48,027 bases of DNA from Candidatus Omnitrophota bacterium. GTDB lineage: Bacteria > Omnitrophota > Gorgyraeia > Gygaellales > Profunditerraquicolaceae. The position numbers were made by a program, and so were the translations under genes. The DNA lies in assembly GCA_017992455.1 (NCBI GenBank), contig JAGOOP010000001.1:11696-59722 (forward strand), given 5' to 3'. Below the pieces are notes generated by a model that was given only the letters and a program-made list of their open reading frames with translations, did not search any database and had not been told where the DNA came from. How positions within the stretch are numbered: the stretch's first letter is position 1; each line of letters begins with the position of its first letter. Positions 41,877 through 48,027 of this stretch are shown in pieces.

Positions 41877-43358
41877 TTAATGAACGGCCCGGCGGCCGGA
41901 CTTCATCCGTGCTTTTTTTATCAGCAGCCCGGCATACGCAAGCGCCTCTTTTCTTGTCGTTATGCTGTTGACCGCCAGCGTTTCCTCGAGTTCCCGCAAT
42001 ATGGCCCCCACCGCTTCGGACGGCGGCAGCTGGCCGAGCCGCATGATATCATGGCCCGTGACGAGCCTCTTGCGGGGAGCTTCCCTGTGCCTTTCGAAAT
42101 AAATCCGGATAAGGCGGAACATCAGCCGCTCATAGCGCGGCCTGATCTTATCGACGACGTCATACCCCGCTGTTGCCCGCTCGTCGGCAAGAGCGAGAAG
42201 CAAAACCGCCGGCGCTTCCCTGCCCGTGTCCCTGAAAAATCGGTATACCGCCCGCGCGGTCACCGCGGGCATGGACGCCAGATAGCCCGGGCGAAGATGC
42301 AGGAACGTGATCCGGGACAGCCAGCGCTGTTCGTCGTTGGACAGACGCAGCCGGCGGGCGATGTCGGCGGCCATCCGGCTGCCGACGCGCTCGTGGCCGT
42401 AAAACGAAACCCTGCCGTTGTCATATTTGAACGTGCGGGGCTTACCCGCATCGTGCAGCAGCGCGGCGAGCGTCAATAACGCGTATGCGCTCCTGCTTCC
42501 TGCCAGCCGCGCCTGCAGATACCCGGCAATGTCCGCGTTATGCATCAGCCGCCGGCACAACCGTTCGAGCGCCTCGACGGTGCCAAGCGTGTGCCGCCAT
42601 ATTTCAACACGCGTCCTGCCCGCGGAAAGCACGCGCTTCAAAGCCCTGATCTCGGGAAATACAAGCTCCAGGATGCCATGCGCATCCAGCGAGCGCAGGA
42701 ATCCGCCGCCGGCGCCGGATCCCAGCACTTTGAACATCTCATCGCGGATCCGTTCCGGCGACACCTTTATCAGACGCCTTCGTGTCCGGCCGGCCGCAGA
42801 CAAGCACGCGGGTTCGATCGTAAAACCGTATATTGCCGCGAGGCTGAACGCGCGCACAATGCGCAGCGGATCGTCAGCAAACGCCCGCTTATACATGATG
42901 CGCAGCCGCTTCTGCTTGATATCGAGCCGGCCTCCGCAGGGGTCGATGACGCGCCCGGCCGGACAAGGATCCTCGATCAGGTCGGCCAGCGCCAGACACA
43001 CGCTGTTGACGGAAAAATCGCGCAATGCGAGGTCCTCGGCGAGCGTGGGAGCGCGAAAATCGGAAATATCGATCGTATAGACCGGCCCGGGAGTCTGCAG
43101 GACAAGCCGGCAGCATCCGTGCGCCTCGTCAAGGACCACATAGCCGCACTTCAGACGGCGCGCGAGGCCTCTGCCGAACGGGATCGCGCCGCGGGCGATG
43201 CACAGGTCGATATCAGGGTCCTGTTTCTGCCTTCCCAGATATATATCGCGCATATATCCGCCGACGAGATACAGACCGGCCTTCTGCGCCGCCGCGTACG
43301 AATATATCTGCCGCAATACCTTCAGGTGAGGACCGCTTGCGCGCCGGATGATGTCCAT
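41877..43358 (-). CDS. CCA tRNA nucleotidyltransferase / poly(A) polymerase family
   Basis: A 493-residue class II nucleotidyltransferase. The nucleotidyl domain has LVGGYMRD with the GG at 33-34 and the metal-binding carboxylates D49 and D51 in DPDIDL; RDFSVNS and DPLRIVRAFSLAA follow. An HD domain is present (ALLHDAGKP and nearby). The family adds CCA to tRNA 3' ends or poly(A) to RNA; the HD domain favours a tRNA CCA role with phosphatase activity, but the two are hard to separate. The start overlaps nothing and lies 9 nt after the phosphodiesterase stop, with no clear ribosome site. Confidence 0.88.
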   Translation of the reverse strand: MDIIRRASGPHLKVLRQIYSYAAAQKAGLYLVGGYMRDIYLGRQKQDPDIDLCIARGAIPFGRGLARRLKCGYVVLDEAHGCCRLVLQTPGPVYTIDISDFRAPTLAEDLALRDFSVNSVCLALADLIEDPCPAGRVIDPCGGRLDIKQKRLRIMYKRAFADDPLRIVRAFSLAAIYGFTIEPACLSAAGRTRRRLIKVSPERIRDEMFKVLGSGAGGGFLRSLDAHGILELVFPEIRALKRVLSAGRTRVEIWRHTLGTVEALERLCRRLMHNADIAGYLQARLAGSRSAYALLTLAALLHDAGKPRTFKYDNGRVSFYGHERVGSRMAADIARRLRLSNDEQRWLSRITFLHLRPGYLASMPAVTARAVYRFFRDTGREAPAVLLLALADERATAGYDVVDKIRPRYERLMFRLIRIYFERHREAPRKRLVTGHDIMRLGQLPPSEAVGAILRELEETLAVNSITTRKEALAYAGLLIKKARMKSGRRAVH

Positions 43359-43367
43359 AGGGATGCT

Positions 43368-43841
43368 TTAAATAGTATGGATGCGGGCCGAGCCGCCGCC
43401 GAGATCGGCGACCGCGACGGTCGACACCCCCGATAACCAGCCGCACGCCTCGCCCGGATTGACGATAAGCTTCCGGCCCAGCGAAACGATCTCGGGCTTA
43501 TGGGTATGCCCGCAGATGATGATATCGGCTTTTTCCTTTTTGACGTCGAGCACAGAGCGGTCATGCGCCATCGCGATCCGGACTCCCCCGATCTCAACGC
43601 GCAGGACGCCTTCGACGATCCTGTTCGCGGATGCGCGCAGCAGCCCCGTTTTTTCGCCGTCGTTATTGCCCAGGACCCCCCGCCAGTCGCATGCCAGCGC
43701 GCCGATATGCGGTATCACGAACGGAGCGACAAAATCGCCGGCATGAAAAACAAACTGAAGCTTCTCTGAATTGAAAAAATCGACCGCGCGCTTGACCGCG
43801 GGAAGGTTATCGTGGGTATCGGCTATGATGCCTATGCGCAT
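43368..43841 (-). CDS. YfcE/MJ0936-type metallophosphodiesterase
   Basis: A 157-residue calcineurin-like phosphoesterase. All metal-site motifs are visible: ADTHDN (7-12), HAGD, GNND, AHDR and GHTH. Family members cut phosphodiester bonds in small or cyclic nucleotides. Its start codon overlaps the stop of the bifunctional nuclease gene (TAATG), implying coupled translation. The natural substrate is unknown. Confidence 0.92.
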   Translation of the reverse strand: MRIGIIADTHDNLPAVKRAVDFFNSEKLQFVFHAGDFVAPFVIPHIGALACDWRGVLGNNDGEKTGLLRASANRIVEGVLRVEIGGVRIAMAHDRSVLDVKKEKADIIICGHTHKPEIVSLGRKLIVNPGEACGWLSGVSTVAVADLGGGSARIHTI

Positions 43842-44251
43842 TATCGGTTCTTCTCGAACTCTTCCATCTGCCGGACGATGGAATCATCGACATAGATCGG
43901 GACATGCGCGCGGACCGCCAGGGCGATGGAATCGGACGGCCGGGCGTCTATGGAACGCTCCTGGCCTTCGGCGGTCCTGATCATAAGCTTGGCGTGGAAC
44001 GTATTCTCTTCCAGCTTATCGATGACCACCCGTTCGATCACGGCGTTCAACGAAACGATGGTTGCGTATAAAAGATCGTGCGTCAACGGCCGGGGCGGGT
44101 TGAACCCGCTCAGTTTTATCTTGATGGACGAGGCCTCATGGAGGCCGATGACAATGGGCAGGATGCGGTCGCCGCTCTTTTCTTTCAACACGATCAGCTG
44201 TCCGTCGCGCTTCTCGTCTATGACGATCTTGCTGAGCTCCATTTCGATCAT
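43841..44251 (-). CDS. Bifunctional nuclease domain protein (DUF151)
   Basis: A 136-residue protein of the bifunctional-nuclease/DUF151 family, with LPIVIGLHEASSI, RPLTHDLL and the diagnostic SIDARPSDSIALAVRA. Members have RNase and DNase activity in vitro; in vivo role is unclear. The ATG overlaps the nrdR stop by 4 nt. A short acidic/basic tail ends the protein. Confidence 0.93.
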   Translation of the reverse strand: MIEMELSKIVIDEKRDGQLIVLKEKSGDRILPIVIGLHEASSIKIKLSGFNPPRPLTHDLLYATIVSLNAVIERVVIDKLEENTFHAKLMIRTAEGQERSIDARPSDSIALAVRAHVPIYVDDSIVRQMEEFEKNR

Positions 44252-44745
44252 TTCGACCGGGCCTCCCCTTTTCTCTTCTTCCGTGCCGATCGTTCCTTGT
44301 TGAGCATGTCCTTGAGCTCCGTCATGAACTGCTCGACGTCCTTGAACTGCCGGTACACCGAGGCGAACCTGACATAGGCGACGTCATCGAGATATTTAAG
44401 CCGCTCCATGACGAGCTCGCCGATCCGTGTCGAAGAAACCTCCCGTTCGGGCTTTTTCTGGATATGGCGTTCGACGAGCGACAGCGCCTCTTCCATTTTA
44501 TCCATGCTGATCGGCCGTTTTTCGCATGCCTTGATAATGCCCTGAAGGATCTTCTGGCGGTCGAACGGCTGGCGGCGCCCGTCGCGTTTGATCACCATCA
44601 ACGACGGCTCCTCGATATATTCATAGGTCGTGAACCGCTTGCCGCATTTCAGGCATTCGCGCCTCCGGCGGATCGCGCGGAAATCCTGAATAGAACGGGA
44701 ATCAACGACTTTGTCCTCTTTATATCCGCAGAATGAACATCTCAT
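44248..44745 (-). CDS. nrdR: Transcriptional repressor NrdR
   Basis: A 165-residue NrdR. The zinc ribbon uses C3, C6, C31 and C34; an ATP-cone domain follows (about 49-139) with [11 protein letters not shown]. NrdR senses dATP/ATP and represses ribonucleotide reductase genes through NrdR boxes. The ATG at 44745 has GAGGAAGG upstream and overlaps the dCMP deaminase stop by 4 nt; a longer reading frame upstream lies inside that gene. The C-terminal tail is strongly basic. It stands with other nucleotide genes (dCMP deaminase, glyA). Confidence 0.96.
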   Translation of the reverse strand: MRCSFCGYKEDKVVDSRSIQDFRAIRRRRECLKCGKRFTTYEYIEEPSLMVIKRDGRRQPFDRQKILQGIIKACEKRPISMDKMEEALSLVERHIQKKPEREVSSTRIGELVMERLKYLDDVAYVRFASVYRQFKDVEQFMTELKDMLNKERSARKKRKGEARSK

Positions 44746-45221
44746 CGTCTTGCCTTCCTCACCTTGATGCCGGCCTTTTTCAGGAAATCCATCGCCATGG
44801 GGTCCGGATACCCGTCTGCAATGACGATCTCGGAGACACCCGCATTGATGAGCATCTTGGCGCAGATGATGCACGGCTGATTGGTGATATAGACCGTGCT
44901 GCCCTTGACGCTGATACCGTACAGCGACGCCTGGATGATCGCATTCTGCTCCCCGTGCAGGCCCCGGCACAACTCATGGCGCTGGCCCGAAGGTATCTTC
45001 AGGCGGTCGCGCAGACAGCCGGTCTCACGGCAGTGGGCGAGCCCGCTCGGCGCGCCGTTATACCCGGTCGCGAGCATCCGCTTGTCTTTCACGATGACCG
45101 CGCCGACACGCCGGCGCAGGCAGGTCGAACGCTGAGAGACCAGATGCGCGATCTGCATGAAATATTCGTCCCAGCTTATCCGGGAATGCGCCTGCGGTTT
45201 TTTCCGTATTCTCTTGATCAT
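44742..45221 (-). CDS. dCMP deaminase
   Basis: A 159-residue zinc-dependent deaminase converting dCMP to dUMP, the thymidylate precursor. The zinc site is H89-x-E91 in HGEQNAI with C117 and C120 in PCIIC. The N-terminal [11 protein letters not shown] is typical of ComEB/dCMP deaminases. It starts 6 nt after glyA, with AAGGG upstream of the ATG. Together with glyA (folate one-carbon supply) and the Dcd/Dut enzyme it fits dTMP synthesis. Confidence 0.94.
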   Translation of the reverse strand: MIKRIRKKPQAHSRISWDEYFMQIAHLVSQRSTCLRRRVGAVIVKDKRMLATGYNGAPSGLAHCRETGCLRDRLKIPSGQRHELCRGLHGEQNAIIQASLYGISVKGSTVYITNQPCIICAKMLINAGVSEIVIADGYPDPMAMDFLKKAGIKVRKARR

Positions 45222-45227
45222 GATCCC

Positions 45228-46484
45228 TTACGTTATCGTGCCCTGCAATTCGGGGTAGAGCGGATATTTTTTCGTCATTTTCAACACTTCTTTCCTTATC
45301 CGGGCAAGCGCCTTGTCGTCATTGCGATCACCGATCGCCCCGTCGATGCAGCCGGCGATGATATCGATATCATCTTCCACCACGCCTCTCGTCGTAATAG
45401 CCGGGGTCCCGAGCCTGATGCCGCTTGCCTGTGCCGGCGGCAAAGGATCATACGGGATCAGGTTCTTATTGATCGTGATGTTGACCTTTTCGAGCAAGGA
45501 CGATGCTTCTTTGCCGGTGATATGTTTCGACGTCAGATCGACCAGGACCATATGATTGTCGGTGCCGCCCGATACGATACGAAATCCCTTTTCGTCCAAT
45601 TGCCGCGCGAGCCGGCGCGCGTTCTTGACGATCTGGTTCTGATACTGCCGGAACGAATCCTCCCGGGCAAGCTTGAAGGCAACGGCCTTTGCGGCGATCA
45701 CATGCATCAGCGGCCCGCCCTGCATGCCGGGAAAGACGAACGAATCAAGCTTCCGTGCCCATTCCTTTTTTGCCAGGATGAACCCTCCCCGCGGCCCCCG
45801 CAGTGTTTTGTGGGTCGTCGACGTCACGATGTCCGCATACGGCACCGGCGACGGATGGATCCCGGCGGCGACCAGGCCGGCGATATGCGCCATATCGACG
45901 AACATAATCGCTCCGACGTCATCGCAGATCTGGCGCAGCCGCTTGAAATCGATCTCGCGCGAATATGCGGATGCGCCGGCGAGGATCATCCGGGGCCGGT
46001 GCTTCTTCGCCATCGCGGCAAGAACGTCATAGTCGATGCATTCCGTTTTCCTGTCCACGCCGTAGGGGATCGCCTTATAGAACATGCCTGAGAAATTATG
46101 CGCATGGCCGTGGGAAAGATGCCCTCCGCATGCCAGGTCCATAGCCATATAGGGATCGCCCGGCTTGAGAGCGACAAAAAATACGGCCATGTTCGCCTGG
46201 GTGCCGGAATGCGGCTGAACGTTCGCATATTCGGCGCCGAAGAGCGCCTGCGCCCGCTCGATCGCGAGTTCTTCGATGACATCGACATGTTCGCACCCTC
46301 CGTACCACCGGCGGCCGGGGTACCCTTCCGCATATTTGTTCGTCAGGACAGACCCCTGCGCCTCAAGGACCGCGACAGAAGTAAAATTCTCCGACGCGAT
46401 CATTTCCAGATTATCCTGCTGGCGCGTTATCTCTTTGCGGATCGCGCCGTACACATCGGGGTCAAGGCTGCGCAAATGCTTCAT
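45228..46484 (-). CDS. glyA: Serine hydroxymethyltransferase
   Basis: A 418-residue PLP enzyme interconverting serine and glycine while charging tetrahydrofolate. The PLP-binding lysine lies in [15 protein letters not shown]. Other family segments are [23 protein letters not shown] and [10 protein letters not shown]. Length is canonical. The start overlaps the rpiB stop by 4 nt (ATGA). It supplies one-carbon units for purine and thymidylate synthesis, fitting the neighbouring nucleotide genes. Confidence 0.97.
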   Translation of the reverse strand: MKHLRSLDPDVYGAIRKEITRQQDNLEMIASENFTSVAVLEAQGSVLTNKYAEGYPGRRWYGGCEHVDVIEELAIERAQALFGAEYANVQPHSGTQANMAVFFVALKPGDPYMAMDLACGGHLSHGHAHNFSGMFYKAIPYGVDRKTECIDYDVLAAMAKKHRPRMILAGASAYSREIDFKRLRQICDDVGAIMFVDMAHIAGLVAAGIHPSPVPYADIVTSTTHKTLRGPRGGFILAKKEWARKLDSFVFPGMQGGPLMHVIAAKAVAFKLAREDSFRQYQNQIVKNARRLARQLDEKGFRIVSGGTDNHMVLVDLTSKHITGKEASSLLEKVNITINKNLIPYDPLPPAQASGIRLGTPAITTRGVVEDDIDIIAGCIDGAIGDRNDDKALARIRKEVLKMTKKYPLYPELQGTIT

Positions 46485-46942
46485 CTTCCCTTACACCGTA
46501 TCCCTTCTTCGATCTTCTGTATCTGCCGTAAACGCCTCAGGTGCCTGCCGCCTTCGAACTTCGTGGACAGCCATACGGACAGGATCCGCTTTGCCTGCGC
46601 GTGCGTGACGAACAGGGACCCGAGCACGAGGACATTGCTGTCATTGTGCAGGCGCGACAGCCGGGCCGCTTTCATATTATAGCACAACGCGGCCCGCACG
46701 CGCCTCAGTTTGTTCGCGACGATGGAATTACCGATCCCCGATTTGCAGACAATGACCGCTTTTGCATATCTGCCGGCCGACACTTCGTGCGCCGCCGCGT
46801 ACGCGGTCTTCGGGTAATCGCACCGCTCCGTCGAGTATGTGCCGGCGTCCTTGACGCGGTAGCCTTTTTTCTGCAAAAAAAGCTTCAGCGACTCTTTCAG
46901 TAAAAAACCCCCGTGGTCCGCACCGATGACTATTCTTTTCAT
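46481..46942 (-). CDS. rpiB: Ribose-5-phosphate isomerase B
   Basis: A 153-residue RpiB interconverting ribose 5-phosphate and ribulose 5-phosphate. The N-terminal GADHGG, the catalytic base C66 in CKSGIGNS and H99 in HND are at the positions of the E. coli enzyme. The usual CGTGIG loop reads CKSGIG, an uncommon variant that could alter sugar preference. It overlaps the upstream gene by 4 nt. RpiB next to glyA and Sua5 is a common bacterial arrangement. Confidence 0.94.
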   Translation of the reverse strand: MKRIVIGADHGGFLLKESLKLFLQKKGYRVKDAGTYSTERCDYPKTAYAAAHEVSAGRYAKAVIVCKSGIGNSIVANKLRRVRAALCYNMKAARLSRLHNDSNVLVLGSLFVTHAQAKRILSVWLSTKFEGGRHLRRLRQIQKIEEGIRCKGR

Positions 46943-48000
46943 ATGATCTGGCTCACCTTCTCGACCGCTTCCTTTATGATCCCGAGCGTATGTCCGTAAA
47001 ACCTCATATCCCTGCCCATGGGATCGGGGATATTAAGGTCAGTGCCTTCTACGCGGGCAAATTCCTTGAGCAAAAAAAGCCTGTTCTTGACCGCGGGATG
47101 CATCTGCAGGATCCGGTGTTCCTGCGCCCCTTCCATGACAAGAATGAGATCGGCCCTGTTGAGCATGTCCCCGGTCACCCGGCGCGACCGGTGCGCAGAT
47201 ACGTCGATGCCCTCGTGCGCAAGAAGCTCTTTCGTTTCGAAACTCGCGCCAAGCCCTTCCGCCATCATGATCCCGGCTGACAGGACTTCGACATCCGTAC
47301 GTTTGAGGTCCGCCAGCTTTTTCTTCAACAATGCCTGCGCCATGACCGACCTGCAGGAATTGCCGGTACAGACGAACAATACGGTTTTGGTAGCGGCGAC
47401 TTTCAGGATATCGCGCGCAGGAACCGCGCCTTCGCGCAGGACCTTCACCGGCCGTACCGTGACATCCACGACCGTTGATTCCCTGCCCTGCCTCGTATCG
47501 CCGGCATCGAGGCCCAGATCCACTTTGTTCTTCAGATCTTTCATCGCCGCATCGAACGAAACCGGCGCCGGCTGGCCCGCACGGTTGGCGGACGGGCATA
47601 TCACAGGCACATCGGCCAGGGCGATCACGCGCCGGGCAATATCGTCGTCGGGCATACGCACGCCGATCGTGCCGGACGACGCGGCCTGAAAGACAATGGT
47701 CAGCGGCCCCGGCCAGAAACGGTCCATGAGCTTATACGCCGCCACCGGGACTTCGCGCACCATGCTCTCGAGCTTGTCTTTATCGTCTATATGCAGAGAA
47801 TACGGCTTATTGCCCGGCCGCTCCTTGACTGCATCGAGCCGCTTGACCGCGGCGGGATTGGAGCCGTCAACGGCAATGCCGTATACGGTCTCGGTCGGGA
47901 TCACGACAAGGCCGCCGTCCCTGATAACGTCTGCGGCCTGCAGCAAATGATCCTCATTCGGGGACTTCCGGCTGACCGTGATGATCTTTGCCCCTGCCAT
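46939..48000 (-). CDS. Sua5/TsaC fused to a low-molecular-weight phosphatase
   Basis: A 353-residue fusion. Residues 1 to about 200 are a YrdC/Sua5 threonylcarbamoyl-AMP synthase for the tRNA t6A modification: PTETVYG (35-41), K59 and R61, SANRAG (137-142), STVVD (175-179). Residues 205-353 are a low-molecular-weight tyrosine/arginine phosphatase with the P-loop CTGNSCRS (211-218) and DPMG near the end. In Firmicutes the two are neighbouring genes (ywlC, ywlE); here they form one chain. The ATG at 48000 follows AAGG at 9-nt spacing. It opens the array toward rpiB and glyA. Confidence 0.92.
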   Translation of the reverse strand: MAGAKIITVSRKSPNEDHLLQAADVIRDGGLVVIPTETVYGIAVDGSNPAAVKRLDAVKERPGNKPYSLHIDDKDKLESMVREVPVAAYKLMDRFWPGPLTIVFQAASSGTIGVRMPDDDIARRVIALADVPVICPSANRAGQPAPVSFDAAMKDLKNKVDLGLDAGDTRQGRESTVVDVTVRPVKVLREGAVPARDILKVAATKTVLFVCTGNSCRSVMAQALLKKKLADLKRTDVEVLSAGIMMAEGLGASFETKELLAHEGIDVSAHRSRRVTGDMLNRADLILVMEGAQEHRILQMHPAVKNRLFLLKEFARVEGTDLNIPDPMGRDMRFYGHTLGIIKEAVEKVSQII

Positions 48001-48004
48001 ATGG

Positions 48005-48027
48005 TTATACCTTCAATTTGACGGCCA
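48005..48027 (-). CDS. Possible 3' end of an upstream gene
   Basis: One minus-strand frame reads AVKLKV and stops at TAA (48005-48007), 4 nt before the Sua5 fusion start. Tight spacing in this array makes a preceding gene likely, but six residues do not identify it. Confidence 0.25.

Noticed and set aside
44733-46091. 452-codon plus-strand open frame
   Set aside because: Antiparallel to glyA and the dCMP deaminase, whose motifs are unmistakable; the product looks like a complement translation.

Overview
The window looks like chromosome from an uncultured Gram-negative bacterium with lipid A and Kdo. It is dense, GC-rich by eye (not computed), and nearly all genes lie on the minus strand. Shikimate, nucleotide, one-carbon and tRNA-maturation genes are mixed with many gene fusions, a SpoVG-family gene and a REP-type (Y1) transposase. 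This mix is reminiscent of the PVC group, especially Candidatus Omnitrophota. That placement is inference from gene content, not a phylogeny.

Layout, left to right. (1) 1-1,660: gdhA, bracketed by two long palindromes. (2) 1,604-11,786: a seven-gene minus-strand operon for lipopolysaccharide, read lpxK, LpxL-ELM1 fusion, GT4-GT9 fusion, GT4, polysaccharide deacetylase, GT9, GT9-GT9 fusion. (3) 11,833-16,464: GH94-type phosphorylase, MscS-related membrane protein, MFS exporter. (4) 16,549-19,854: a full-length elongation factor G fused behind a transmembrane helix, a long coiled coil and an Ala/Pro/Glu linker. (5) 19,879-32,635: a long minus-strand array read DUF3786, nuclease, aroC, SpoVG, aroK, dprA, topA, xerC, waaA, STAS-PilZ, HAD, desulfoferrodoxin-like protein, DUF4405, copA. 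(6) 32,660-34,537: the only plus-strand gene, a Ski2-like helicase. (7) 34,530-35,334: a REP-associated transposase inside a perfect 29-bp inverted repeat. (8) 35,305-48,000: a second long tightly packed array read Sua5-phosphatase fusion, rpiB, glyA, dCMP deaminase, nrdR, bifunctional nuclease, phosphodiesterase, CCA/poly(A) polymerase, CheC, Na+/solute symporter, YdbH-like, YnbE-YdbL fusion, YbgC, Dcd/Dut, aspartic protease, YjbQ, Nudix.

Most neighbouring genes overlap by 1-47 nt or are a few bases apart, so transcription must be strongly polycistronic. The wider gaps hold recognisable signals: consensus -35/-10 promoters, divergent promoters placed so close to the start codons that the transcripts should be nearly leaderless, and a repeated promoter-like motif in front of dprA, the SpoVG gene and the transposase.

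The strongest leads are the membrane-anchored EF-G, the dprA/SpoVG/transposase motif, a compact YdbH-YnbE-YdbL-like envelope lipid-transport pair in which YnbE and YdbL are one polypeptide, and the LpxL-ELM1 fusion. No rRNA, tRNA or CRISPR array was seen, and no stretch over 300 bases lacks a gene.
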